Shown: positions 1-10,479 of the stretch, piece by piece
Layout: every line of letters begins with the position of its first letter
Position numbering within the stretch: position 1 is the stretch's first letter
DNA from: Erigeron canadensis
Taxonomy: Eukaryota > Streptophyta > Magnoliopsida > Asterales > Asteraceae
DNA: 64,000 nt
Direction: 5' to 3'
NCBI RefSeq assembly: GCF_010389155.1
Contig: NC_057765.1
Coordinates: forward strand, 5,518,001 to 5,582,000
Position numbers and translations under genes: made by a program
The notes under the pieces: generated by a model
Database searches by the model: none
What the model was told of the DNA's origin: nothing
Seen by the model: the letters and a program-made list of their open reading frames with translations, nothing else

Positions 1-145
1 GCAAGCCTTGTTTAAGAATGATTTGAAGGCATCTGTGAACAATATCTGCATTTGCAGGATCCTCAAGGTCAGCAAAGAATTTGACCGTGTTGGCACTGGC
101 AAAGTGGCAACATTTTGCTGTTGGGAAAATCGAGAAGTTGTATAT
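1..145 (-). CDS. Possible partial exon, product unknown, runs off left edge
   Basis: On the minus strand a frame of 48 codons stays open from a good splice acceptor (TTAG just above position 145) to the window edge. Its C-terminal part reads like real protein (FFADLEDPANADIVHRCLQI). I do not recognise the family. The region just upstream on the minus strand (150-450) is a mixture of AT-rich and GC-rich sequence without an obvious companion exon. It could be the 5' or an internal exon of a gene lying mostly left of the window, or a captured fragment in a repeat. Confidence is low because the frame is short. Confidence 0.3.
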   Translation of the reverse strand, partial: MYNFSIFPTAKCCHFASANTVKFFADLEDPANADIVHRCLQIILKQGL

Positions 146-838
146 CTAACATAATTGAAAAATATGTCCGGATTAGGCCGGTCGGCCGGATAATCAACTA
201 AAAAGGTGAGTATGTTGTATGTTTTTATTCCATCTCGCCGGAAAAATGGGTACACCTTAAAAACGCTACAAAAATAACCTCCATCGTAATCTAAGCAACA
301 AAGGGCAACTAACGAACCCCCAACACCACATAACGCCACCTCTGCCGCTACCCCAAGTTGCGCCGTCGCCGCCACACCTCCTGAAGGTAACCACCATACC
401 GCCACAACCCTCCAACGTTACTCTTTCTTGGTTATATTTGGCTATCAGATTCAGATCTTCATCAAATTGGAAGTTGAACTTTGGAATACTTTTATGACTA
501 AATTTTAGATTGATTTTAATTTGACTTGGATAGTAAATTGATTTGGTTTTTGTGAGGTTTGATCTCCGTATTCTTTGGATTTGAGATGATATTGATGATG
601 AGATAATATGAATATGATGATATGGGATGATATGTCATACACTTTATTGTTTTGTTTTTTTATTTAATGTAAAAGTAAATTACAAATTAAAATATGACTA
701 GTAACCTGTTGCTTAAACCACAATAGACGTTTTAGCGGTTTTTTCTTCAAAATATGACACTTTTTTGATTTGAACTCAATAAAGTAAAAAGTGACAAGTT
801 GAGGTAATATTTGTAAATTTATAATAACTTTTTTATAT
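146..838. other. Non-coding stretch, no gene seen
   Basis: AT-rich DNA with a GC-richer patch at about 160-420 containing many CCGCC/GCCGC-like words. I see no convincing ORF, repeat boundary or RNA gene. Confidence 0.5.
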
Positions 839-1050
839 ACTCCCCCGTCCCATTAATTTAATTGTGCAATATTGATTGGTCAAGTCTTTTTCTTCTGATT
901 TTGACTGTAAATATCTTTATTTGTGTTATATATTAGTTGATGAAAGTTATATAAATGAAAATTACATGTTAAACTTAATCAATATTTACAGTCAAAGTTA
1001 AAAGAATAAGACTAAAAAGGTCAAAATAAGACACTTAAATTGAGACGTAA
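839..1050. mobile_element. Stowaway-like MITE
   Basis: The left end begins TACTCCCCCGTCCCA, close to the TACTCCCTCCGTCCC start common in Stowaway/mariner-type plant MITEs. Inside, GACTGTAAATAT (about 902-913) is answered by ATATTTACAGTC near 984-995, giving an imperfect inverted repeat. The right end (AATTGAGACGT) is a poor match to the left terminus, so the element is decayed. Length about 210 bp. Confidence 0.5.
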
Positions 1051-1398
1051 AGCGTAATATAATCATTGTAAGTATGTCCCGGTTAGTTTGAGTAGATTAT
1101 AACTTCTTGAAACTAATGTGTTATTTGCCTAAAAATATAATAGGACATACTTTTTCAGTCTAGTCTTGAACATAAAAACCCATATATGTTTTATAGTTTA
1201 CATATTTCATTTGTAGATAGTATAAATTTTGAATGAAAGAATTTAGTGAAAAACTAAATGGAAAAATTCAGGCCTCATATCCGCCAATGGGCGCGAGTAC
1301 CTCTCTCGTAACTTAAGATAGATATAGATTATAGATAATATTATTATTGATACATTTATTCTCAAAAATATTGGCTGAAATAACACATATATATATAC
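1051..1398. other. Non-coding stretch downstream of orphan GLR exon
   Basis: AT-rich sequence. In the intact GLR copy exon 2 lies about 365 bp beyond exon 1, which would place it near position 1030 here. No exon-2-like sequence is visible. Confidence 0.5.
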
Positions 1399-1546
1399 CT
1401 GCACACACTACGGATCCGTTAATTTTTTCTTGCTCCTGGACAAAGCGTCTTGTATGGCAGAATTTATATCCGACGGAGGAATTTACTAACACACAAAGTA
1501 AAAGTAAAAAGAGCACCAGGAAATTGAAACCACCTTGATGCTTCAT
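1399..1546 (-). pseudogene. Orphan first exon of a glutamate-receptor-like gene
   Basis: The minus-strand exon starts at ATG 1546 (MKHQGGFNFLVLFLLLLCVL) and ends after 49 codons plus one base at a GT donor, the same intron phase as exon 1 of the intact gene at 40468-40618. Both encode a hydrophobic signal peptide, then VGYKF/AGYKF, a basic stretch and a terminal Val/Ala-Cys-Ala. A TATA-like CCTATATATACC lies about 70 bp upstream, as in the intact copy. Exons 2-5 are not found in the 1.4 kb to the left edge, so this is either a truncated duplicate or a gene with a long first intron continuing outside the window. The exon itself shows no stop or frameshift. Confidence 0.7.
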
Positions 1547-1612
1547 ATATTTGGGTGGTTATGTTATCAGCAAGAATGTTATTAGAATATATAATAGAGA
1601 ATTGAAGGAGCG

Positions 1613-1622
1613 GTATATATAG
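1613..1622 (-). promoter_or_regulatory. TATA box of orphan GLR exon 1
   Basis: CCTATATATACC on the minus strand, about 70 bp upstream of ATG 1546. The intact GLR gene has TTATATATAGA at a similar distance, so the core promoter was duplicated with the exon. Confidence 0.5.
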
Positions 1623-2138
1623 GCCGGGCAAAATAGGTTAACAGAATCATTGCAAAGAAATATACTACTTACACATCTGCATTAATGCAGTTCATGTTTT
1701 TTGCTTGACTAGCAATTGCAACTTGCTAGTACTACTAGTTATCTTATTTCATGATCAAGCTAGGGCCGGGATGAAGACAGTGATCGATGTGAAAATTAAT
1801 TATGTATACTAATTAATTATTTGTTGACTATACTCGAGATGTGAAGTTTACTACCATATATATTTCATAGAAATTTCCTGAATTATATGTGGCAAATATA
1901 TGCTTCCTGAATGTGATAAGAAACCGGCCAGAACCAAGCAAGCGATAAAGAAAGGAAAGCTTTCATGCATGGTGATGATAAGGATACGTAATTAACTACC
2001 GTTGGACGGACTAGTCATTATTGGCAATTAACCAATATATATAACTATATAAGGATTTTACTAATAATAATTATATGTGCTGTCACTAACATATATAAAT
2101 AAGTTGTGTTAGGAGTAAACTTTTGACAAGAAAGATAC
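1623..2138. other. Non-coding stretch
   Basis: AT-rich intergenic DNA. Nothing coding or repetitive could be supported. Confidence 0.45.
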
Positions 2139-2516
2139 AGGGACAATCAAATAAGAACGAAATTAAAATGAGAACAAATGAGAACACTTAAAAATTACAT
2201 TTTGATGCATTAAAAGTTCAAAAAACTGATATAGTGTATAACTAATTATCATTATTTAAGTGTTTAACAACACATTGATCCGTCAAAATCGAAAAAATCT
2301 CGTTTTTTGTTGGATGCATCATATTGATGAATATACATCCAAGATGGATGCACAAAAAAAGTGATTTTTTCGATTTTGACGGATCAATGTGTTATTAAAC
2401 ACTTAAATAATAATAATTAGTTAAACACTATGTTAGTTTTATGGACTTTTAATATATCAAAATTATGTTTTTAAGTGTTTTCACCGTTCTTATTTTAAAA
2501 GTATTGTCACCGGAGT
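2139..2516. mobile_element. Foldback MITE with long arms
   Basis: A long imperfect inverted repeat with arms of roughly 115-170 bp. The inner arms read TTGATCCGTCAAAATCGAAAA (2275-2295) and its reverse complement (about 2368-2390). Outer parts pair ACAATCAAATAAGAAC with GTTCTTATTTTAAAAGTATTGT near 2485-2510. The loop is about 50 bp. Overall about 375 bp with no coding capacity, typical of a non-autonomous DNA transposon (Mutator- or hAT-derived). Confidence 0.65.
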
Positions 2517-2674
2517 GTTATATATATGTGTGTGTGTTAATAACAGCCTTTAAAACTATCACTAAAAATTTTTTAAATATAAATATCATTATATCACATC
2601 ACGATTATAAGATTTTTAAAGAGTTTTCCAAGACTTTGTGCTACACAAAATAAGAAATTTATATCTTACGAAAG

Positions 2675-2812
2675 GAAAGTGATATTCGTACCATTTATTT
2701 TGATTTATGTATCACAGTTATGCATTACTGACTTGTACAATTAGCTACGCAGTTTGTACGTAGTGATACATTTATAAAAAAAAATGGTACGAATATCAGT
2801 TCTCATTACGAA
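2675..2812. mobile_element. Short MITE, copy 1 of a family seen twice here
   Basis: The left end GTGATATTCGTACCATTT is mirrored by AAATGGTACGAATATCAG at the right end, with about 100 bp between. A second, diverged copy with the same termini lies at 55844-55974, which confirms a mobile family. No ORF. Confidence 0.65.
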
Positions 2813-3177
2813 ACAAGCAGTCAAAGAACACGTACTTCACTAATACGTGCAGGACAAAAGGCACGTACGTAATGCATGGTCCCCAAGCTAGCTAGCGACA
2901 AAAGAATTAGCCTTTATTTAAGATCCACTTTAATTTAGATTCATGAATTAAAAGTTTAAAACTGAATCTTGAGGAATCAACGACTTAAAATTTATTTAAC
3001 TTTTGTTTCCAAATAGGCTGCATCATAAACTAAAACCAGTGGCCGGGGATCGATTAACTAAAGGCGTACGATTTTATATTTTTTGTAATATAACTGTATT
3101 TTCCATATGTTCAATTATTTGGCCAAAGGTGACATATCCTCATAAGATATGTAATGTTAAATTGAATTTTCTCTGTT
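2813..3177. other. Non-coding stretch
   Basis: AT-rich intergenic DNA with no supportable feature. Confidence 0.4.
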
Positions 3178-3515
3178 TTGAGCTTTAGTTCAATGGCTAA
3201 AAGACCATTTTTTTTTTAAGAGATTTTGTGTTCAAGCTTGGAGAGAACATAAGAACTATGTCCAGTTATGAGAGCTTAGCATGGGTATATCCAGAGTCAA
3301 GTCTATGGGGCAGATCGAGTTTATCCCTATTAATCGTCGTGCCTTCAGGCGGATTAATAGGGGGTTTTTCTCCCATCGGGTATATTAAATAGGCATTTCT
3401 AATTCGAGAGAACTCCAACGCGGACCCGGTTAAAACAACGTATACTAGGTCTCTCGCTGTCGAATCGCGACACGAAGTTTCTAACGAAATTCACCTTTCA
3501 AAAAAAAAAAAATAA
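3178..3515 (+). mobile_element. SINE-like retroposon
   Basis: The head contains a tRNA-like A box (TAGTTCAATGGCTAAA, about 3186-3201) and a B-box-like GTGTTCAAGCTTGG about 40 bp later, separated by an expanded T run. The body is moderately GC-rich and contains an inverted repeat around TTAATCGTC..GGCGGATTAATAGGG. The 3' end is an A-rich tail (about 3498-3515). A tRNA-like promoter with an A tail and about 335 bp length is the SINE layout. I could not identify convincing target duplications. Confidence 0.5.
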
Positions 3516-3887
3516 TAAAAGAAATTAAACATTACAAGTAATATTACAATTATTCACATTCTTAGTGTGAACAAACACAAATTATGAAAATTTGTAAAGC
3601 TTTTATGTATGTTAAATTATGTTTAACCAAAATTGTGTATAATTTAGTTCACATTTAAAAATGTGAACTTTTAAAATACCATAAATTTTAATATGAACTT
3701 CCTTGTTTAATAGTACTTTAAAAGTTTACACGTACTTTTTAGCGTCGATTAAATTTTTCACAGCATCAAAGTACATGCATAAAAACGTGAAAAATCTTAT
3801 TAAATATTAATATTAACAAAAATTGTGGATAATTACAATATTTATTATAGCGAAAGAAAGTGTTCAAAAACAATCATAAATAATGAT
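3516..3887. other. AT-rich non-coding stretch
   Basis: No gene or repeat recognised. It ends in the target site ATCTT (3888-3892) used by copia-1. Confidence 0.45.
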
Positions 3888-3892
3888 ATCTT

Positions 3893-4879
3893 TGTTAGGT
3901 CCAGTTTTGCTGAAAACTGGAGCTTCTCCAGTTCTAATTGGAGCCTCTCCAGTTGCATTTGAAGAGCAGAAGAATTGTCCAGAAATATTAGAAGTCCAGT
4001 TGCAATGTACAGTTTATGCAACTGATGACTTCCTCCAGTTGAAGATCTGAACAACACACCTAAAGACATTCCAGTTGAAGTTGAAGACATCAAGTGGAGG
4101 AAAGAGAATGACAATGGCAACGAAGCTCAGTTGACATTCTATCAGATCAATGAACTGGAGATCCATCAGTGTAAATGCACTTACAAAGCTTTACACTGAT
4201 TACGAGGAGGACCTTTTACTTTACATCTTTTTACCTGGACAATAACCTTGTTTGTGTATAAAGTACAAAGGTCTAAAGTGGTTGAATAAAGTAACCATTT
4301 ATCTTGCTTTATTAAGCGTTGTAGGGAATTAAATAATAGTTCCTTAAATGATGTCAATCATATTTGTACGCCAAAGATGGAATCCCAATGACAACTTTGC
4401 CTACAAATAGAGGCCTTTGCACCACGAGAATACAACTTTACAAACACACACTTTGCAGTATTCTTGGTGACTTTTGCAATATTCTCTCAATCGCAAAAAG
4501 GAACATTTCACAACTTTAAGTTTTTCAATTGTTAGGAGAATTTCCAAGTTTAGATCAATTGTATTTCAAAAGTTGTTAGGATATTTACATTCGTGTATTA
4601 TCTTGGTTCCGCAACAACTTTGTATTTTATTTAAAGTTAATATATAAAATACACTTGAAAAATACATATTGTCTCACCAATTTACTTTATAGGTACTTTA
4701 CTTTATTGCATTGTATTTACTTATTTATGTTTGTCACTTTAATAAGTAATCTCCAGTTAATCTGGTATGCTGTTCACTGCAATTGCTCACGTCCAGATAC
4801 AGTGAACGTATTGCAAAGCTATCTCACCATCGACATAGAGGTGTCTTCAGTAACCATCTAGCAATAGTTGGGACTTATA
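3893..4879 (+). repeat. copia-1 5' LTR
   Basis: A 987-bp LTR. The part from 4203 onward is repeated with small differences at 11921-13103 once the solo LTR there is removed. It starts TG and ends TA (TGTTAGGTCC..GGACTTATA, an imperfect terminal inversion). A TATA-like CTACAAATAGAGG lies near 4401. The first about 300 bp contain at least six CCAGTT words plus two in reverse (AACTGG), an unusual density. Confidence 0.85.
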
Positions 4880-4880
4880 A

Positions 4881-4893
4881 GTAGTATCAGAGC
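4881..4893 (+). other. copia-1 primer binding site
   Basis: GTAGTATCAGAGC follows the LTR by two bases. It matches the TGGTATCAGAGC primer site used by plant copia elements (initiator tRNA-Met) with one mismatch. Confidence 0.75.
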
Positions 4894-4914
4894 AGAAGGC
4901 TAATATATTTGCCT

Positions 4915-7258
4915 AGATGTGCTTAGATTTCTACTGAAGGTGAGAATGGTTCTGGTCCAAATGTTGAAAATGTTAATAATCCTCCACCAGGGTCTAATGT
5001 TAACACCAATCCTCCTCCCCCTCCAACCCCTAACCATGTTCATGTCCATTATTCTAACACTCCTGTTCCCAAATTCGATGGGAATAGTGAGACGTTTGGG
5101 ATATGAAAGGCCATAATGCTCCAGCATTTTGATGGGATAGAGGTATATGCTGAAAATCCTTAAGGATGGTCCTTATATACCCATGCCCCATGGGGTCAGT
5201 CCTCTTCTAGATCCAACTGGAAGAAGAGGTTCAAGAGAAAAGTTCAAAAACCATTGGTCTAATGAGGATTGCAGACTAGTTGACCTTGATACCAGACTGA
5301 AAAACATGATCCTTGGAGCTGTCCAGAAAGTCCTAATTCCATCCCTTGTGTTATATCCCAGTGCCAAGGCAATGTGGGATGAATTAGTTGTTCAGTTTGA
5401 GGGAGGTGATGACACCATTGTCACCAGAAAAGTTGCCCTAAACAAGAAGTATGAATCTTTCTTTGCACTGCCCAAAGAAAGTCTAACTGGTACCTATACC
5501 TGATTTACTAGCCTCAATAATCAGTTGAGAGGCTTGGGTGTGGAGAAGGATAAGGATATACTTCTTGAGAAGTTTTGTGATATTCTTCCTTCCAAATGGG
5601 AGAACATGGTTCTTGTCTTAAGACAAGGAAAGACTCTGCACAGTCACACACTGGCATCGCTCTATGGAGCCTTCAGATTCACTAAAGATAATAATGCTGC
5701 TAGACTGGTGGCTGAGCAGGATGCTTTAAACCATGCTCAGAGTTCCAAGGTTGCTAGCTTCATTGAGCGACCTTGTGATGCTTTAATGTCTGCTGAGAAT
5801 GTCCAGTCACATTCTATGAAGGAGATGTTAGATAGTTTCTGAACTCTTGCCTGACCACTGAAATCAGTGATGGTTGTGATGAAACTGACGATGATAATCT
5901 GGTAGCCATGATTGCTAAAACCTTTAACAGGTTCAAGCATAAATCTAATAGATTTAATGGTTCCAACAATGCTTCTTGCTCCAACTCTCTGGATAAGGCC
6001 AATCTTACATGCTATAAGTGTGGTAAGAAGGGTCATTTCATGAAGGAATGCAGATCTAGTCAGATGAGCAACCAAAGTGGTCCCCCTGTCCCAAATTATA
6101 ATAGGCTGATGATAGCTATAAAGCAAAATACAAAAAGCTTAAGGCCCAGATTGCCCTTTTGTAACTTGAAAAAGAAAAAGAAAAGAACAAGTGCATGATG
6201 GCAAAGACTGAAGAAAAATAGGAATTCTCAGATGAGTCATCTGATGATGAAGAAGAGATAAGGGATGTGTGCTTCATGGCATCCGAAGATCAGCAACATG
6301 TGGTGAAAGATGATGTCATTTCAGGAAGATGGGTGGACATCATACAGAAGAAGGTTAGTGATTATGACAATGAGATTGATCCAGAACTAAAACTGGACTT
6401 GGTTGAATCATTAAATGTTGATTTAATATTTGTTGAAACTGTTAAAGCTGACAATGAAAGATATTTGGAAACTATCTTAATTGAACTAAACAATATTAAA
6501 CCACAACTGAATGATTTGCAAAGTGTCCAGCTGACTCTCAAAGAGTCAGTTTTGAAAATTGAAACTTTAGAACTTGAAAATCAAAGTTTAAAATCCGACT
6601 TGGAAAAAGAAAAACGATTATCAAGTCATGGGTAAAAGCATCTGGAAAGAATTATGTTTTTCAAGAACAATTGATGCCTAGAAAAATACATCGAAATCTG
6701 GAGATCTCCAAATGGCAGCTCTCATTATGACCAACCTAAGATTGTCAAAACTGAAACTGTTGAGACCACCCCCGTTGAGGTCAAAACTAGAGCCAATCAG
6801 GCTAAAGCTCCAGGTAAAAAGGCAGCCGGTGAAAAGCCTTTACCTCAAAAGTCCAAAGAGCCCAAGAATCCTAAGACTATAAACCAAGCTGAACCTAAGT
6901 CCAAGGTTCAGCAGCCTACTGAAAAAGACATTTTGTTAAGACTGGAGAGTCAATTTCAACAGTTGATTAGGCAGGTTCAAAGTTGTACTGCCAGAATTAA
7001 AAACCCAGAGGGAACCTCATCCTCTCCAGTTGAAAAACAAAATGCACCCCCTCAAAAACAAAATAAAAAGCACAAACAAAAGGTTCTAACTGGAACTAAA
7101 ACTGAAAAGGAAAGGGGGATGTTCTCATCAAACCAATCATTTTTACTCCTGAAGCTGGAGCTAGTGAAAAAGCTCCAGATTCAGCCTCTAGTTCTACCCC
7201 TCTACAATCAACTGAGACTTCTCAGGTGAAGTCCAGTGAACCCATCAAGAAAAGATAG
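4915..7258 (+). pseudogene. copia-1 gag and gag-pol spacer, broken
   Basis: The remnant starts with a Pro/Asn-rich N-terminus (about 4940-5050) and includes the UBN2/retrotrans-gag-like region 5147-5842 with several stops and frame changes (for example near 5504 and 5840). A zinc knuckle C-x2-C-x4-H-x4-C is clear at 6010-6051. It is followed by a Glu/Lys-rich, coiled-coil-like segment (6267-6635) and a Lys/Pro/Gln-rich spacer (6933-7229). Gag would bind RNA and form the particle. The same segments in the same order occur in copia-2 on the minus strand (28157-30511), supporting the assignment. At least six frame breaks exclude function. Confidence 0.8.
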
Positions 7259-7282
7259 GTTCACAAAGATAACTGATGATTT

Positions 7283-7761
7283 TTGTGGGTATGCAGGGCG
7301 ATCGAAAGAAGCATACATGGTACCTGGACAACGCAGCTGGCCAGACGATTACAAGATGTATGTGATGATGGCTTCAGAGTTTTGTTCAATAATACACAAG
7401 GCACCATATTTAACATAGATTGGCAAGTGGTGATGATTGCACAAAGAAAAGGAAATGTGTACATCATGGATATTGAACTAGCTCCAAAAGGCTGATGAGG
7501 ACACCAACTGGCTATGACATAAAAGGTTATCCCACCTCAATTTTAAGAATATTAATAAGTTGTCTCGCAAACAACTGGCATATGGGATACCTCCAGTTTC
7601 CTTTAAAAAGGAAAAGCCATGTATAGGGTGTGAGATGGGCAAGCAGAAAAAGGGCCAGTTTCAAGACCATGCAAAACTTTAGCATCACTGAATCTCTTCA
7701 CATGCTTCATATGAATCTATTTGGTCCAACGAATGTTCAAACTAGAGCTGGAAAACGTTAT
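7283..7761 (+). pseudogene. copia-1 protease remnant and integrase N-terminus
   Basis: The frame around 7310 reads WYLDNAAGQT where copia proteases normally have D-S-G, then jumps by an internal deletion to the GAG-pre-integrase part (DDGFRVLFNN). Near 7500-7660 follow the integrase zinc-finger remnants (HKRLSHLNFKN and CIGCEMGKQK-like), then LHMNLFGPTNVQTRAGKRYT, which holds the equivalent of the first catalytic Asp region. After RYT (7761) the plus-strand homology stops abruptly at an inverted block. Stops interrupt every frame. Confidence 0.75.
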
Positions 7762-7991
7762 ACTCCTGGAGAAATATCAAGATTTGTCCTTTTATTAATT
7801 GCATCATTAGATTCATCAAATGTGACATGAATCGATTCATGAATCTTTTGGAGTCTATAATTATAAACTCTAAAAGCTTTGCAAATATCTGAATAACCCA
7901 CAAAGATACCTTCATCAGCTTTTGCATCAAACTTTCCTAGTTGATTGGAATCGTTTAAAATGTAAACTAGACAACCAAACACATGGAAATA
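7762..7991 (-). pseudogene. Inverted pol segment within copia-1
   Basis: This block encodes integrase C-terminal/linker sequence on the minus strand ([20 protein letters not shown] and, further on, [12 protein letters not shown]). The element around it is read on the plus strand. The equivalent segment in copia-2 (about 26850-27060) is colinear with the rest of its pol and lies downstream of the QNGVVERKN motif. Here it sits upstream of that motif (about 7992) and is flipped, so it was both inverted and displaced. Confidence 0.8.
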
Positions 7992-8337
7992 GCAGAATGG
8001 AGTTGTTGAAAGAAAGAATCACACACTGATAGAAGCCGCCAGGAGCATGCTATCTGAATCATGTCTTCCCACCAGTTTTTGGGCAGAAGCAGTGGCAACA
8101 GCTTGCCATACCCAGAATTGGTAAGTCTATGTCAAACGACACAAGAAGACGCTTTGGCTTTTGCAGCCCATCTGCAGTTTATAGCCTTCCAGATGGATGT
8201 CAAAAGTGCGTTCCTGAATGGAACTTTGGAAGAAGAAGTGTATGTTAAACAAACTCCAGGCTTCATTAATGAGAAGCATCCTCACTAGGTATACAGACTG
8301 AACAAAGCTTTGTATGGTCTTCGTCAATCCCCAAGAG
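7992..8337 (+). pseudogene. copia-1 integrase end and start of reverse transcriptase
   Basis: Plus-strand homology resumes with QNGVVERKNHTLIEAARSML, the integrase region with the catalytic Glu. It then jumps from the ATACHTQNW area by deletion into RT (FQMDVKSAFLNGTLEEEVYV and ALYGLRQSPRA). The RT segment that should carry the YVDD catalytic box is absent: the frame passes directly into RNase H at about 8338. A TAG interrupts the PGF..H-VYRL stretch at 8287. Confidence 0.75.
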
Positions 8338-8775
8338 CCTGGTTGTAAGATAGATAGAAAATCAACAACTGGAGGTTGTCATTTCCTTGGAGGAAAACTG
8401 GTGAGTTGGACTAGCAAGAAGCAGACGTCAGTCTCAATGTCAACTGCTGAGGCAGAGTACATTTCTGCGGCAAGTTGTTGTGCCCAGATTCTTTGGATCA
8501 AAAACCAGTTACTAGATTATGGTCAAAAATACACGAGGACCCCAATATTTTGTGATAACACCAGTGCGATTGCTATATCTCACAACCCAGTGATGCACTC
8601 AAAGACAAAGCATATTGACATCAGGTATCATTTTATTCGAGATCATGTTATGAAAGGAGATATTGAAATACATTTCATCCCCACTGATAAACAATTGGCT
8701 GATGTTTTTACAAAACCTTTTGATGAAAAGACTTTTAAACACCTCATCAGCGAACTGGGAATGCTAAATCCTTAA
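8338..8775 (+). pseudogene. copia-1 RNase H domain
   Basis: An uninterrupted frame encodes the copia RNase H: GCKIDRKSTTGGCHFLGG, SWTSKKQTSVSMSTAEAEYI with the catalytic Glu, then CDNTSAIAISHNPVMHSKTK and DVFTKPFDEKTFKHLI. It ends at the natural pol stop (8773-8775). The first catalytic Asp segment (DSDHAG in copia-2) was removed by the same deletion that took the RT core, so the domain is incomplete although open. Confidence 0.85.
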
Positions 8776-9360
8776 AACCGGAGACTTTGTTATGAACGCA
8801 CTAGTGACACTAATGAAGTTCTCCAGTTGAGGAGGTCCATATAATATTTGCTCGCCAGGCTATCAAACGCCTTTGTGATACTATCATGGCACTAATTGAT
8901 TTATGGATCATCATTCTAGGGGGAAAAGACTCAAAATGTTTTCTGACTAAAATTTATTTTTTGGTTGAAAAATGCAACTGGCAAACTCTCCAGTTGAAAC
9001 TGGCGCTGGATTAATCCTCCAGTGTACATGTTTGGTCTTATCTAAAACTGGTGGTCACCCAGATTTTCATAACGATAAGTATACTTTGTCAATTTTGTGA
9101 CACGATGGTACTCGAGTGTTTTAACCCACTCACAACCGTCACATGACGTGTCAAAACCATTTTTGTTAAAAGATGCACTTTTTACGGTGATTGTTGAAGT
9201 TAGTGGGTGCGTGGGAATACCAACCGTCGTAGCATTAAATGCTTGACAAGTTGGTATTAAATATTTTTGAATTTCAAGTTTTCTAAAAATCAATTTTCCA
9301 AACGGTTTTCGAAAATTTAGGGATTAAAATTATATTTTAGTATTTATTTGGAATATTTTA
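8776..9360 (+). other. copia-1 post-pol non-coding region
   Basis: The first 270 bp carry repeated CTCCAGTT/AACTGG words like those of the LTR start. The remainder (to 9360) is AT-rich and contains ACATGACGTGTCA near 9142, matching a similar word in the copia-2 3' region (about 24670). It probably holds the promoter of the ORF that starts at 9521. Confidence 0.5.
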
Positions 9361-9362
9361 TT

Positions 9363-9373
9363 TCCTATAAATA
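9363..9373 (+). promoter_or_regulatory. TATA-like box before the copia-1 post-pol ORF
   Basis: TCCTATAAATAC lies about 155 bp upstream of ATG 9521. It is followed by a pyrimidine-rich leader (9395-9520) like a plant 5' UTR. This suggests an internal promoter rather than dependence on the LTR. Confidence 0.45.
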
Positions 9374-9520
9374 CCCCCACTTAAATCATTTTCTCATTTA
9401 CTTCTTTTCACATTCCTTCATTTACTCTCAATCATCAAAATCGCTTCCTTTCCCTCTCTTCTCAATAAATCAAGAACCCTAATTCCAAAACTCTTAGTTT
9501 CATTTCCCAATCGATAAAAA

Positions 9521-9991
9521 ATGGCCCCTAAAACATCATCCCGTGTTCGTGATGCAAATCTACTTACTGTCGAATATAATCCATCCGAAAACGTTAAACA
9601 TGCCGTGGGTGCCCCTATAAACCCTAAATTAATGAAATTAAATCCAAACAACCCCATGGCAAGTTTACAAGGTGTTCAGACTTCTGACACACTTATTGGA
9701 CGAATTCAAACCCTTCTTCGAAATTCTCCATTAGGTGAGTCTTTCACCTTGAACCCGCGCAAGATGTACCATGATTACTTGTGTGAGTTCTGGTACACTG
9801 CCAAACTTTCCGATGAGTGTTCATCTATCTCTTTCACCCTCAAAGATGGATCAGTCAAGTGTACCATTACAAAGGAAACATTGAGGGATGCCTTACACCT
9901 CAACTATTGGAGACAGGGTAAGTCTCCAGTTGTAATATCCCAAAATATTAATTTTCGCCAGGTCCTTCTAGATATGGGTGTTTTAGCATAA
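9521..9991 (+). CDS. Post-pol ORF of copia-1, N-terminal part
   Basis: An open frame of 156 codons from ATG 9521 to TAA 9989-9991. It starts MAPKTSSRVRDANLLTVEYN and contains ESFTLNPRKMYHDYLCEFWY and CTITKETLRDALHL. No signal peptide or membrane segment is visible. The position after RNase H is where Sireviruses and some other copia lineages carry an extra (env-like or unknown) ORF. I believe similar ORFs are widespread in Asteraceae copia elements, but I cannot check this. The frame stops at LLDMGVLA. The fragment at 63310-63933 begins with a similar-looking ALRRMGYTG and may represent the missing C-terminal half. Function unknown. Confidence 0.6.
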   Translation: MAPKTSSRVRDANLLTVEYNPSENVKHAVGAPINPKLMKLNPNNPMASLQGVQTSDTLIGRIQTLLRNSPLGESFTLNPRKMYHDYLCEFWYTAKLSDECSSISFTLKDGSVKCTITKETLRDALHLNYWRQGKSPVVISQNINFRQVLLDMGVLA

Positions 9992-10430
9992 GATGTTGAG
10001 CTCAATCAAAATGGGGTTTTAACCTTGTTATCCTTTTAATCTCCTTAACTTTTAGAGTGCAAACCTACTAAGTTTTTCATGAACCTAAGGTGATAAAAGG
10101 ATAACCTAAAGTGAGAATGCTCTTGGTTTATCTCTCTAGAAGGATGTATGTATTTTTGATTGATTGAAAGAATGAATGATTTTATGAATTGTGATGAATG
10201 AATATTGAATGTTTTGTTGACTGAGTTTTTTTGACAATCAACAATGATTGTGTCTTTATAGAAGACAAATTAGGTTACATTGTATTTTGGGCCTGTCAGA
10301 TATGGGCCTTTACTCGCAGGCCATAATCCAAAGAGAGAGCGTGTGTAGAATAGAACCTTCGAGAATGATTGGTATACTCTGTGTTTATTCCTTATTCCTT
10401 GAATAAATATTTCATGACACATATATAAAA
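9992..10430. other. Non-coding stretch with a hairpin
   Basis: GTTATCCTTTTAATC (from about 10027) pairs with GATAAAAGGATAAC (to about 10104) around a 50-60-base loop. The rest is AT-rich with no ORF. Confidence 0.4.
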
Positions 10431-10479
10431 TATGTGTGAAAATCATGACACATTAGGAAAGATCCTTTTGCGACTCACT

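Noticed and set aside
1347..1538. A plus-strand frame of 63 codons
   Set aside because: Antisense shadow of the GLR exon 1 relic.
3845..4120. A 91-codon minus-strand frame with Leu/Ser-rich sequence
   Set aside because: It lies in the copia-1 5' LTR and its repetitive QLERLQLELEKLQ-like stretch is the translated CCAGTT word.
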